From Paguma larvata (taxonomy: Eukaryota; Chordata; Mammalia; Carnivora; Viverridae): DNA of 64,000 nt. Below, piece after piece: positions 12,481 to 24,369 of this stretch; within the stretch, counting starts at the first letter, position 1; each line of letters begins with the position of its first letter. Location: contig CM057826.1 in the NCBI GenBank assembly GCA_030068075.1, positions 96,647,804 to 96,711,803 on the forward strand. Reading direction: 5' to 3'. The notes beneath the pieces are model-generated. The model ran no database searches, was not told the DNA's origin, and saw only the letters and a program-made list of their open reading frames with translations. The translations under genes and the position numbers were made by a program.

Positions 12481-13928
12481 AAATAGTGATGGGACACTCA
12501 TTACATTCAGCATGGTGCAGGGAGCCATTGAAGACAAAAAAAGGGAAATCCTCAATTGAATGAAGGGAACTGGAAGCCCTCTTTCATCATCGCGATCAAT
12601 CAAAGATTTAAAGAGAAATCTTCAGTTGAGATCCACGGAGGATGGAGGGGAGAAATCGCAGCGACATGGAGAAATAAGGCAGGGTCCTGGCCTTTGACCT
12701 CTATCCCATAGAGTTGTCTACCCCAGAGAACAAAATGATGAAAAGCAAGTTCAGGTCAAGAGCACACTCTTGCAAATGAGCATGAAAAGTGAGGGAGAAA
12801 GCAGAAGTGTTCGTAGAGCATGCTCAAAGTTGGGGCTGACAGACCATGGTTCTCTGAGCAGCGTGATAAGGCACTTTCTTGACAGCTCTGTTGGGAGGAG
12901 GGACGTTCATGTGATGCCAAGAGCAAATCTTACCCAGTGGCTGCAGAGAGAGCCAGAATCTGTCTGTTCACAGACCACGGACTCCCTCCATTTTTTTTAC
13001 ACTTCTCTTATTATTCCCATGAGGAATATCTTTCTTTGGCCAAAGAGTTGCCATGATATCCCCCTGTCCCCATCATTGGTTTAAAAAGGTATGCGGTGGC
13101 TTAGCAGGATCGCATAGGCAGCTGCTGTTGTTTTTCCAACATGGTGGTGAGTGTAGCTCTGTTATTTTCAAATTGGCTGCTAAAATCCCATACCCAACCT
13201 TTCGAAAGAGACAAACAGATGTCCTATAGTTCAGGATGCTGTGTGTTGCGGCTACAGTTGGGGAAATCATAGGACTCATGTGTACAAACTTAATAAACTA
13301 TGTCCATTCTCTCATAATGTAGCCATAAGCATTCATCAAAGCATCAAAGTATGTGTATTTGGACCTATAAAATCCTCATAACCAGCCAAAGCAAAAGGAA
13401 AAACTTTCGAGCCTTTGGAACTTTAAAAATGCACTTTTGAAATGACCTTATTGGAATTGAACATTTTTTCTTCAGCAGAGTTGGACTCCAAAAAGGAAAA
13501 CAAAGACTAAGATGTAAACCAAATCGCTTTTAAGAATTATCCTGTGTCAAGGTTATTTATTTTACTTGGAAAAACCAACAGTGAGTGCGTTTGCCCTGAG
13601 TGCTCCGTATTTGCATATGGTGGAGATAGTGCTCAACTTAAAAAAAAAAAAAGTACAAAAGCTCACTTGAAGTCAGTGTTAGGAGCTAAGAATACATCTT
13701 CTCATAGAAAAAAAAAATTGTTGTACATGGTGGAAAAAATGCGGGATGGGCACACATAAGGCTACACATCCCATGATTAAGCTAAAGGGCAGGTCAAAGG
13801 ATGCTCGCCTGGGTTATGGAGCCTGATCTTATGAACAGGGATTATGGGGACAGAAGACAAGGCAGAGAAAAGTGACACTTCCACCTTTGCTAGGTGCCTG
13901 AATGTTGGAAATGGGATGTTTCATTTCT
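12481..13928. other. Unique stretch, no gene seen
   Basis: The 104-codon frame at 12,770-13,084 shows no recognisable protein signature. There are A-runs at 13,641-13,653 and 13,709-13,717. No transposon was recognised. Confidence 0.5.
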
Positions 13929-13944
13929 TCAAGAAAATGCATTT

Positions 13945-14141
13945 AAAAAAAATGTTTATATTTTTGAGAGTGAAGCGGGGGAGGGGCAGAGAGAGAGACA
14001 TGGAGACAGAGAATCCAAAGCAGGCTCCAGGTTCTGAGCTGTCAGCGCAGGGCCCAACATAGGGCTCAAACCCACGAACTGTGATATCATGACCTGAGAC
14101 AAAGTTTGACACTTAACTGAGTGAGCCACCTAGGTGCCCCC
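13945..14141 (-). mobile_element. CAN-SINE (feliform tRNA-Lys type)
   Basis: The head is at the right ('gtgagccacctaggtgcccc' on +) and the tail at the left. The flanks 13,929-13,944 and 14,142-14,157 form a 16-bp target duplication (tcaagaaaatgcattt and a copy with two differences). The right flank continues into an L2 relic. Confidence 0.92.
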
Positions 14142-14157
14142 TCAAATAAATGCATTT

Positions 14158-14990
14158 TTTATTGAGTATCCTGTGTGGCAGACATCATGCCAGGTGTAAT
14201 GGACAAGACTGAAAGATGCCTGCCCTTGGGGAGCAAATTCTTTAATGGGAAAGATGGATGATTTTAATAAAGAATTATAAGTGGGAGCTTCTGAAATCAT
14301 AGGAGCCCCTGACTCAGACATGAGGTATGAAGGAAGGCTTCCCAGAAGAGGTGACATCTAACCTAAGACCTAAAGGGTGAATAATGGTTAGCTAAGTGAG
14401 GGGGGAGATCCGAGGGTCAAGGGGGAAAGAAGGCCTCTCTAATCAGAGGCTTCTGTGTGGACAGAGTCCATAGGACGTGAGACAGCAGGCTGATGGGGTA
14501 GGGGGAGAATGTGATGGCTTCCATTTTGGAAATGTTGACTTACAGGTCTGCGAAATGTAGGTTGTTCTGTAGACAGTTGGGTAGGGATGTGCAGCTGGGG
14601 AGGGCGGTCTGGGCTGAGAGTACAGACATGGGAGGCATCTGCATGAGGCTAGCGAGAGAGGAGCCAGTCACTCAGGGAGAGTAGGACCAAAGAAGCCAAG
14701 AAAAAGAGCCAAGAAAGCAGAAAGAGCTCATCAGGGTCAAGGGCTTTAGAGAGGTCATATAAGCCAAGAACCAAAGTTTCTGTTGCATTTTGTCACAATG
14801 TCACTAGAGCTAGATCGAGGTCGCTGGGAAGGCAGAGGAGGTGGGATGGATCCAGCAGGCACAAGACTTGGCCCCAGAAGAAAGGGCAGTGGGAGACGTG
14901 GGTAGACTGGGTGGGCAGGGTTTGGTGAGAACGGGGACTGGGGCAGGGGCAGGGGCAGCGTGCAGTGAGGAGAAAGTAGTGAACAGGTAA
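14158..14990 (-). mobile_element. L2 LINE relic, antisense
   Basis: The + strand gives the reverse complement of L2 ORF2 and 3' text: 'aggcttcccagaagaggtga', 'aatgttgacttacaggtctg', 'gtagacagttgggtag' and 'gagaggtcatataagcc'. Stop codons are frequent, so it is dead. A G-quadruplex-type run sits near its right end at 14,933-14,955. Boundaries are approximate. Confidence 0.7.
14933..14955 (+). repeat. G-quadruplex-type run
   Basis: Four GGGG tracts are separated by loops of 3, 2 and 2 bases (act, ca, ca) on the + strand. This satisfies the classical four-tract rule with short loops. It is embedded in or next to an L2 relic. Confidence 0.8.
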
Positions 14991-17900
14991 AAGAAAGCTA
15001 AGTGGAGGGAGGAAGGTGGCCTCGAGGTTGGAGGAGAGGGGAGGGTTCCTTCTCAGTTTCCTAAGCCTGCCTCTTTCCTCACCCTCAGAATGCCCACCTG
15101 CTTTCTCAATGTTCGAGCTGTGTCCTTCCAGCCCTACCTGCCGCTTCGCTCCTTTTACAGATCATCAAAGTTCCCACTCCTCAATCTAGCTGTCTAGGTA
15201 TTAGGAGGGGAGCAATCTGATTGAACAAATTTATGCTCAGGTCAGAATGACGGAGAGCTCATAACCCTATCTGAGGTATTTGCATTTCCGCTGAAGGGAT
15301 CTTGTTCACCCAACCTAACCTCTACTTCAAGGGTCTTGAGGAACAAATGCAGCACACAGTTTCAGGCAGCGGGCCAGGATAACTCTCTGGAGTCTGCCTC
15401 CAAGAGAGCATTTTACCCACAAAGCGATCCGAAGGACAAATGCCAAGGAAACAGAAAAGTCTGCAGAGAAGACATGGCGCAGCCAGCTTCCGGATGTGGA
15501 TAGAACAAGATGCCTGGAGCAAATTTCTGCACGCACTCCCAGCTCTACCTCCTCCGGCCATGAGAATGGCCCAGAATCTAGAGATCACGGCTCCTGAAAC
15601 AACCAAGGCAATGAAAGCCAGGAACCAGGGTGGATTGAGCACATCTGCTTCCACTGTGTTAGGCTCGCATTAGGTGGCACGCATAAGGTATAAAGCGATG
15701 TACTGTGACAGTTGGACAGACGGACCTTGCAGACAGTGCCCACTGATGACAACGGTAATAATTTGCAACCAAAGAGCCCTTTATCTTGTCATTTGTTACT
15801 GCAGCCTGGGGCATTGGAACTGTTAAAATTCGTTTAGGACGGAGAAGTCTTTATTCCTCCCCATCTGTCAGCTGTATACAAAATGTGTGGCAGTGTGTGT
15901 GTGTTCCCTGATCCGCTGGGCCGCAGGGGTGCAATAGCATACAGAGAAACTCTGCTTTGAACAGCTCTGAAGCCTATCAGCTTATGTGTTCAGATACGGA
16001 GTTAAAGATCTTTGCATCTTGAATCAGAAACCATTTTTTAAACATATTTTATTGACTTTTCTTTATGTTAAAGAAAAACATGCTCATTGGAAGGAGCTTG
16101 GAAAACACAAAAAGGCCCAAAGACAAAATGAAAGTTATCTCTGATTCCAGTTCCCAGGGGTAGTCACTGAAGTCTATTTCGATGCATTTCATTTTAGTCT
16201 TTTACATTTGTCTTTCTGTGTCTCTGGCTCTCTCTGGCGCGCTCTCTCTCTCTCTTTCACTAGGGATCGTATCTCTATATAATTGTGTATCCTGCCATTT
16301 CGACCTAACCAAATCAGGAAATGTAAAAGCAGTAACAGACCTTTATATTTCCACATTTTCTCCTCTATTTCTGTCTGTATCTTTCCCTCTCCCCTTGCCA
16401 GTATGTCTTTATTTTGGAGTATTTCCATTCGTATCCAAGTTCAATTCAAAATGTAAAACAGTTTATGCTTTTTGAGTTTTATTTCCTCCCTACACTTGTT
16501 AAAGCAGACCAGTAAAAAGAAAAGTTTTCCAGATTATGATAGATCCCCCTCCAACTATATAACTGCTTCAATTTAAAGTCTTAAGATAATGACCTGCCAC
16601 CATATGTGGGTTATAACTTGAGGTTTGCATAAAAATGTGTCTTGGATTAAGGGACTATGCCACAGTGCCGGGGAACTGGCTTGTTTCTAGGAAGTTAAAT
16701 ATGCCTGACTTTTGCTTGATCCAGTCACTAGAGCTCTCTGATGAAGGCAAATAAAACAACCAATTAGGGCTGTGACTTCAGGTGTGGTCTCTTCCCAGTC
16801 GAGGTGTGCTCTGTGTTCGAGAAGCTTTTCTACAAAGGAGGCATAATGCCTCGGAAAGCAATTATCTTATTAAAGCCTACACTTGTCTGGGGAGCTGAGG
16901 TCAGCCACAAAACTATTGGAAAAAAGAAGTTGTCTGCCATAGAAAGCGGTTTCTTTGCGGTGGGTGGGGGGGGGGTCAGTTTGAACAACTATCCTTTTGA
17001 ATTGAGTGACCATCCGAGACCACGAGCCCGTGTAGATTAAACACAGAGCAAACCTCAGGACGTGACCGCCCCCTTTCCCTTCAAATCACTCCCATTTCAA
17101 AACAAAAACAAAAACAGAAATACTTTAAACGTAGCTTTCCAGAGCCAATGCCCTCCCCCTCCCCCCAAACTGTCTGTTACTGCTTCTGCTTGGATTATTT
17201 TCATTTGGGTTGTGTTTTTCTGACCGAAGGCCAGGCCCTTGTCTTTGTGTATTTGTAAAGTGCCATGTCTACTTACTAGTCTTTAGAAATTACAGACAAA
17301 ACCAGGAATGCAAGAGACACTGGCAGCTTTTCTGAACTGATACTCTGCCTGAGAACCAGAATGAAGTAGTTTTATATGGCAATATTGAAACATTCTAATT
17401 TCAAGAAACTGAATTAAAGCTATGTGAGCTGGAAATGAAACCACTGGCAAATGTCTGCCCCCCTCATGGTTTGCTGTGAGGCCATGTTAATGAGCTGTTG
17501 TTTTTCGATCACTATAAAAGAGAGCACATCCTTTCTGGCGAGTGAGCCTCATGACAATTTCATGACAACGATGGTTGAGTTTAGACTTCCCGCCACCCTC
17601 TGTCCTTTTTGGTGCCAATCTCCTGGAGATCCACAAGTTTGTTGGGCAGGATGGTTTTCATCTTGTGACATGTATCTGGTTGTGTTCAAGTTGCAGAATT
17701 TAGGAGTCCCTGGAAAGAGAGCCCATCATTGGAGAGACACAGAAATGTGAATATTTGGGTTCAGTTGAGAGGTGCTTTGAGGCCAGGTCAGCAGAGCAGA
17801 AACAATATGGAGGCAAAGTGGGCAAAGAAGGATTCCTTCCTTCCTTCCTTTTCTTCCTTCTTTTGTTTTTTTTCTTCATCTTTTTTCCATCCCTCTCTTC

Positions 17901-18127
17901 CCCTTCCCTTGATGGGATTACATATAAAATATGGGGTCTATAGGTTCTTACTTTCTTAGAAATTTATTTCCTATATCTGTAGAAACAGTTGCATTAGATA
18001 TTCTCTATTATTTAATAATATACTTGTGAACTAAAACATCTAAGTGCTATATAAAATCGGCCAATTACACTAAACCAGAATGTCTGTCTGTATTGTGCTT
18101 GTCATTAGCCTGAAAAGAAGGGCATTT
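14991..18127. other. Largely unique stretch, no gene seen
   Basis: About 16,030-16,230 ('ttattgacttttctttatg', 'aacatgctcattggaagg') resembles an ancient LINE 3' region of uncertain family. A pyrimidine (CTTC)n tract lies at 17,826-17,895 and a G-run at 16,962-16,976. None of the open frames, up to 110 codons, has recognisable protein features. Confidence 0.45.
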
Positions 18128-18140
18128 AAAACTGATACTT

Positions 18141-18348
18141 GGGGTGCCTGGGTGGCTCAGTCAGTTAAGTGGCCGACTTCGGCTCAGGTCATGATCTCGC
18201 GGTCTGTGAGTTCGAGCCCCGCGTCGGGCTCTGTGCTGACAGCTCAGAGCCTGGAGCCTGCTTCAGATTCTGTGTCTCCCTCTCTCTCTGCCCTTCTCCT
18301 GCTCACTCTATGTCTCAAAAATAAATAAACGTTAAAAAATTTTAAAAA
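18141..18348 (+). mobile_element. CAN-SINE (feliform tRNA-Lys type), nearly intact
   Basis: The full head 'ggggtgcctgggtggctcag' is followed by A/B-box-like text, a short CT run and the tail 'aaataaataaacgttaaaaa'. The target duplication 'aaaactgatactt' lies at 18,128-18,140 and 18,349-18,361 with no mismatch, indicating a fairly recent insertion. Confidence 0.97.
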
Positions 18349-18376
18349 AAAACTGATACTTTAGAAAGCATTTGAG

Positions 18377-18577
18377 GGGTGGCTCAGTCAGTTAGGCACA
18401 GACTTCGGCTCAGGTCATGATCTCACGGTTTGTGAGTTCGAGCCCCGCGTCGGGCTCTGTGCTGAAAGCTCGGGGCCTGAAGCCTGCTTCAGATTCTGTG
18501 TCTCCCTCTTTCTCTGCCCTTCCCTTTGCTTACACTCTGTCTTTCTGTCAAAAAGTAAATATACGTTAAAAAAAAAA
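18377..18577 (+). mobile_element. CAN-SINE with clipped head
   Basis: It starts at 'gggtggctcagtcagttagg', lacking the first bases of the usual head, and ends in an A-tail. The target duplication 'aaagcatttgag' lies at 18,365-18,376 and 18,578-18,589. It sits only 16 bp after the duplication of the preceding SINE, same strand, but has its own duplication, so it is an independent insertion. Confidence 0.95.
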
Positions 18578-18589
18578 AAAGCATTTGAG

Positions 18590-19711
18590 TGCATTTGTTT
18601 GGTATTGTTTTTTTCCAATAAAGCTTAATTAGTAAAAAAAAAAAAAATCTTTCCTTCCCTTCCTTCTTTTTCTCTCTATCACTTCTTTGAACTGAATTTT
18701 GTAACACATCGTGTCTTCCTCACTTGGACAATAGACGTGGCTTCAAAAAGGCAGAAACAACTTGAAAATAACTTTTTAGATCTCCATGTCTTGAACTTTC
18801 TTGCTCAACCAAGTTTGTGAAGTCATTCATGTATACAGTGTGGGTTGAACAACAGAAGAGACCTTGAAGGGATTTGTGCCTAAACATCCCCTCTTCCAGA
18901 GCCCAGTGATGACCCCAGAATCCACAGGGAAGCAGACTAGCCTAGCAAACTCCTTGCAAGCTGAACTGTCCTAAAATGAACTGGCAGCTTTTGGGTGACC
19001 TATGTCACTAGTGTGCTCAACCAGGCCCTGTTAAGGCACAAGGAAGCCAGGAAACTTTTAGTTGGAAGAAGCGTATTAGATTTAATGACCCAAGCAGGAG
19101 CACAGGTCACCGTAACAGAACTCTGAAAGAAAATCATCCCATATGGAACACTGCTGTCTCTTTCTCTTTTAAAAAACCCCGGAAAATCACAGGTGGAGAC
19201 AGAATATAAACTTGGAAATTTTACTTTTCATCTTAGGGATCAATAACTCAAATATTTAACAACATGCCCGCCTCACACAAATCAGGTAGGAAACTTAACG
19301 GTTAAGCTTTCATCACAGATTTTGTTCCAAATGTGCACTGTTGAGGAAAAGCAGTTAAAATACACGTTTCCAAACAATTGTGACTACTATAAGAGGGTTT
19401 TTTATGAGAACATTGTTTAATATAGTCACATTTCATTTCTAAAAATAGACGAATAACAAAATGACTCGCAGATGTTGATTTATGAGAAAAATAGTGAACT
19501 GTATAAACTGTAATGTATATGAAGGAAGGGTAGGGGCCCTCATTAAAAGCCCTTCCGTAAAAAGCACCTCCTACTCTCTGACTTCCCAGGAAATTCCTGG
19601 TCCGGGCTGGCCCCCCGCACATGATGGACACCAGGACAGCAACTGATGACGACATGGGTATCCAGCATGATGCTCTCTAACGGGAGGGAGCCCAGGTAAG
19701 GGCAGATTTCC
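18590..19711. other. Unique stretch, no gene seen
   Basis: A homopolymer and pyrimidine tract lies at 18,634-18,680. The 117-codon minus-strand frame at 19,302-19,655 has no recognised motif. Confidence 0.5.
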
Positions 19712-19905
19712 TGAGCTGGGAATTCTCCTTAGGTGGTCTACATCAGAATCACCTGGAACGTGGTTTAAATGCAGATTCCCAGGACTTTGGGGCGGCCTAG
19801 AAACTCAGAATCCATCAGGAGCCCAAAAGTCTGCATGTTGAACTTGAACTCCAAGTCCTTCTGCGGCAGGAGGAATGCGAACCACACTCTGAGAAACGCT
19901 CCTCT
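19712..19905 (+). mobile_element. MER5-type DNA transposon relic
   Basis: 'catcagaatcacctggaacg' is followed by 'ttaaatgcagattcccagga' and closes with 'gaaccacactctgagaaacg', which matches the layout of MER5-class hAT elements. It is diverged and non-coding. Confidence 0.75.
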
Positions 19906-22689
19906 GAGAGACCCCAAGGAAGCCACTTCCCACTGTCAGAATTGTGCCCGCAGTTCACCAGGTGGGGTTCATCCGGCCCTTCCAGTGGTTTTTATTAATA
20001 CCTGAGCGAGTGGTTAATGCCCACGCTTTGGGGAACCACAAAGTCGTTAGAAATGTCCAAGCCCAGGTTATGGATTGAGTCTGCAAATTGTTTACTATAC
20101 AGTTAACTTAAGCATAATTATATAGATCGGATTGCCATTAATAGAGAGTGTGGTTCTGGAAATACACCTAATCCCTGCTGAGCTATATTGTGATACTGTC
20201 AACAACCTCACTGCCCCTCTTGACCCAGCCCCACCCAGGTGCTTGTCCCTGGGAGATCGAACTTCCTGCCCCGTTGCAGGCGGCTGTGCCCATGGGACAG
20301 TGAAACGTGGGTAGAAGTGGGGGTGCCATTGTGAGCAGAAGCTTTACAAGCCATGGTGTGGTTCTGCCCTCTCTCTGAGCAGGGCGTCTCGCCCAGGAAC
20401 TATTCCTTTAGTCTCCACTAGGGCGGGAAAGACAGACGGCAGAACCCGCAGGTTCCAGGAATGAGAAATAAGCCCAGCCTGCGTTACCTCCCAGAGACCG
20501 AGGATGTGTTTGGTACTACAGTGTAACTCGGTGAAACCAGCTACTAATATGTAATACGGCTGCTCATTAGCGCTGGTGAAATACGAAGCCGGGTGTGGCG
20601 GCTAAGGGAAAGGTCTCCATCCTCAGTCTGTCTGGAATTTTCTTTTGTCATGTGAATTCTTTGTGTTCCACACCAGTGCCTATGTTTCCTTTTAATGGCA
20701 TGTTTAATATTAACTGCAGAAAATTAGAAGTCATCTTGTAAATGCTCACAGTTCAGGGTTGAAATACCACAACTTCATCAGCTGTATCTCTGTAAGTTAA
20801 TCCCTAATTGCAAAGAACCTAGGAAGTTCCCTCCACTTCGGATATACTTCGCAGTGGGGCCTGCCACCAATTACTGATGAGCAGGAGCACATTCTCTGTG
20901 TGGGGCATGACAGCTTCTCGTCTCGTTTGTTTACTTGCCTCCACTTTGCGGTGAGAGGAAAGAAAAAATTCCACTTGAGACCATGCTTGTAGGGCTCCAG
21001 TATGGGCTTCACAAGATTTCTTGTATCACAGGATCGAATATCTCTGTGAACACTGGTGTTTTATTGTTTAACCATTTCACATCTCACTGTGTGAAGCCAG
21101 TCCGCTTGCATTACTGTCAGAACACGCCTGTGAGTTCTGAAGGGAGAGAGAGCAAGGGGTGTGCTGTGGCTAGCTCACCGAGAATTTTCCAGAAGCCACA
21201 ACCCATCTTAGCTCTAGGGCTTCTGGTACTGAGGGACCAACTTTTTGCTAATCACACCTACATTTTGCCAGGTCAGACCTACATTTTGCCGGGTCAGCTT
21301 CCGAATTTTCTGCGTTGTGCTGGGCTCACGCCCTGGGGCTGGTTTATGCATAGACAAACGAATTTATTCAAAGATAGTGGTTTGCAGCTTGGCCTTAGAA
21401 TGGCCTCGTAGCAGGAATTAGAGGATTGGTGAGAGCCGGCCCAAATTCTCATGCTCCAGATCTCTCTCTAAGTGTCCGTGATCTCCACCTTCCCCTGCTC
21501 TTCAGCCCCCATGATGCCCACAGCTCCGGAGTCTACAGGTTATAGTTCCAGCCTCAAGCACAGGAGGAATCTTTCCATTTAGTCTCAATTCTCATGCTCG
21601 TCAATTCAGCAACTTGTATTGAACACTTACTACGTTCCAGTCACTGTCGTAGATGTTTGGGATATGTGAGGGAATGAAGAAGATCCCTGTGGGGTGGGAG
21701 ATGGGGGCCAGAATCATGTTCCATCAATATGGTTGTCAGCAGCCCAACCCAATGGATCTCAGTAAGAAGACCAGACACCCCAGAAGGTGACACTTGCCCC
21801 AGGGTGTGATGCCAAATGGGAAAATTGCACCTTTTTAGTTCACCCACATGGACATGATCTCATACAACATTTTTCATTCACACTCTAGCAGTGTGTTACA
21901 AGCCTTATACTAGCACTCCTTGTTGGTTCTCTTTACTCAGAGCCAGGCTGGTGATTCATGCTATTAACTTCATTTCAGAGAAAAGCACAAACAAACAAAC
22001 AAAACAAATGGGGGCAATACAAGAAAGGAGGTAGATGAAGTCAGTGTTGCTTGGGCACCACTCCTAAGAATTCTTTGGAAACCAATGGATTCCTGAAACA
22101 TGGTCAAGTGACCACCAGTGTTCACTTCTGGAATGAATTAATAATAGTTTTCTCGCAGCGTCTCTCAAAGCTGTCTCAAAGCTACGCTATTTTTGTAACA
22201 CGTTCTATGCAGCTTTGTTTGCAAGGAAGAGTAGAAATAGACGGTGCTGAGGCCGCTTTTCTAAACCTTACTTCTTCTACTCCTTGTGGCCACGCAGCAG
22301 GCCTCCAGCTGGAGGTTTACAAAGCTATGGCATGAAGAGTTACTTTGAAACTGAAAATATGTATTTGGTTTTGACGTTGGTAGAGTGAAAACAAGCAGAC
22401 CCAGAACCTGAAAGGAGCTGCTTCAGCCCTACTGTGGAGACAGTGCAGCCAAGAGGCAAGGTAGAAGCAGGAGTGAGAATAGACATGAGGTATTTACCTG
22501 ACGCTGTCACAGGAGTGGCCGACAAAGTCCTGCACACTCACTTCCCTGGAACACGCAGTGACTTCATCACCTAAAGGGTGGTTCCATTTAGAGAAAGAAG
22601 AAAACGGGGGCGAGGGGTAAATTAGTCCAACGAAGAGTGAGGATTGCTGACCCCTGTCTCCGTAGACACACATTAGCCCAGCAACCCAA
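19906..22689. other. Unique stretch with a 21-bp tandem duplication
   Basis: No gene is recognised. The 158-codon frame at 20,935-21,411 contains the 21-bp tandem repeat but no known domain. About 21,600-21,720 ('attgaacacttactacgttc') may be a degenerate L2 or MIR piece. AT-rich text at 20,080-20,200 free of repeats could be conserved non-coding sequence, which cannot be tested by eye. Confidence 0.45.
21256..21297. repeat. 21-bp tandem duplication (two copies, one mismatch)
   Basis: Copies at 21,256-21,276 and 21,277-21,297 differ at a single position (a/g). In the + frame each copy adds seven codons (YILPGQ plus one residue). No transposon is associated. Confidence 0.9.
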
Positions 22690-22990
22690 AATGCACGTGA
22701 GCCTCAGAGGTTACTTCACAGAGCATCAGATGAATGATTTCTAGGGAAGCAGGGAGGAAATTCAGGCAAAGAAGATCACTCAGGCAGAGACCTAGAGGCA
22801 AGAAGTAACACACACAAACGCAGTTTGAGGGGCTGCGCATTGTTTCTGGCTCACACTGTAAGGGAGGGAATCCGAGGAACGAGGCTGGCAGAGGTGGACG
22901 GCGTTGGTTTTGCAGGAGATCTGACTTTATTCTATAGGTAGAAGAAATCATGGAATGGCCTGATTTGGATTTTGGCCGTTGTTGGGAGAC
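22690..22990 (-). mobile_element. Probable L2 LINE fragment, antisense
   Basis: 'ggcagagacctagaggcaag', 'gaggctggcagaggtgg' and 'aatggcctgatttggatttt' read like the reverse-complement L2 3' region. It is old and boundaries are uncertain. Confidence 0.45.
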
Positions 22991-23178
22991 AATGGGAGTT
23001 TCTCACTTTTTTTGCATGTATCGCAAATGAAGTACTAACTGCCCTTTTGTTCTTTCAAGGATGTTTGTTCCAAGAAACCTAGCTTCCAAACCATCCTTGG
23101 AAGACAGAGATGGTGACTCTCTGGAGCGAAGAGCAGGCAGCTTTGCTTACAGCCTGCTCTAAAAGATTCAGCTTCCCT

Positions 23179-23385
23179 TGGGGCGTCTGTGTGGCTCAGT
23201 CAATTAAGCATCCAACTCTTAATTTTGGCTCAGGTCATGAGCTCACAGTCATGAAATCAAGCCCATTGTTAGGCTCTGCCCTGGGCATGGAGCCTGCTTA
23301 GGATTCTCTCTCTCCCTGTCCTCTCCCTCTGCCCCTGCCCTGCTTGCATGCTCTCTCTCTCTCTCTCTCAAAAAACTAAAAAATT
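23179..23385 (+). mobile_element. CAN-SINE, older subtype
   Basis: A diverged head ('ggggcgtctgtgtggctcag') and a body of the older type ('tcatgaaatcaagcccattg', then 'tgggcatggagcctgctta') end in a (CT)n run and a short A-tail. The target duplication 'attcagcttccct' lies at 23,166-23,178 and 23,386-23,398. Confidence 0.93.
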
Positions 23386-23639
23386 ATTCAGCTTCCCTAA
23401 GCTTAGGGTTTCTTAGCTGAGACAGAATCCCACTGCATATGTAGCATCTACCTGGGTCACTCCATGTTGCTCCTCTGGTTCTTGGAGATGCAAGGGGCAC
23501 TGAGAGGAATGCGGAGTTCAGGCTGCTTGCTGTGCTGGGCGTTATTAAGTCTTGTGTATCTGACCCAGGAATCTTGCGTATTCTGTCAGGATCCATGAAA
23601 CTGCAAGAATCTAAGCTAACTTGTTAGCTCACAAGTAGG

Positions 23640-24095
23640 GTAAATCCTAGAACCTTCATGGTTCTCAACAGCTCTATGTTGGTCCAATAGTATGCAGGCT
23701 GTTGTAGTGATCCACGTGAGAGATACATTCCTTAACTGGGACTGTGAAAGTAAGTATGGAGAGGAGGCAATTGATCCCAGAAATATTAAGAAAGTAAAAT
23801 TGATAGGACTTGTGATGGTTTGGATTGGAAGAGTTGGTGAAGCAGAGAGGTCATAGATGATTCCAGTTTCTAGCTCGAATGTTTGAGTCACTGCTGGAGC
23901 TTCTAACTAAGAGAGTGTTAGAGAAGGAATCTGGCTTTGGGAATGGAATGAAGAGTTCAGTTGTATACAGGTTACCAACCTTTGAGGTGCTTGTGGGACC
24001 TTTGGATGCTTTGAGGTGCTGATGGCCAGAAGACGCCTTAATGGTGTGTGTCTGAAACTCAGGGAGAGATTCCAGAACTGTGCAAGACTCGGGAG
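23640..24095 (-). mobile_element. L2 LINE relic, antisense
   Basis: 'gcaggctgttgtagtgatcc' followed by 'gtgagagatacattcc', 'gaagagttcagttgtatac' and 'ctttgaggtgcttgtggg' follows the order expected of reverse-complement L2 ORF2. It is heavily mutated. Confidence 0.6.
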
Positions 24096-24104
24096 TCCTC
24101 AGCA

Positions 24105-24360
24105 TAAGACTGGTGTGGTAGCCAGCCTCCAAGATGGCCCTGTCTCTGTGCCATTTGCACACGGCCACCTTCTCTCTATACCTGCCTCCTCTCTTCTTAT
24201 AAGCACATTAATCATACTGGATGAAGGGCTCACCTTACCCCAGTATGTCTTATTTATATCTGCAAGAACAGTACATCCACAGAAGGTCATATTCTGAGTT
24301 TCTAGGAGGTAAGACTTGAACATCTCTTCTTGGGAGCACAGTTCAACCTATAACACTGTA
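24105..24360 (-). mobile_element. MaLR-type (MLT1/MST-like) LTR fragment, antisense
   Basis: 'ttcttataagcacattaatc', 'gaaggtcatattctgagttt', 'gtaagacttgaacat' and 'acagttcaacctataacac' are the reverse-complement landmarks of a MaLR LTR. Only an LTR is seen; no internal retroviral-like sequence adjoins it. Confidence 0.8.
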
Positions 24361-24369
24361 CAGAGGAGA

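Noticed and set aside
18141..18348. tRNA-Lys gene from the tRNA-like head
   Set aside because: The similarity is the head of a CAN-SINE with a body, an A-tail and a target duplication; the same applies to the other about nineteen copies.
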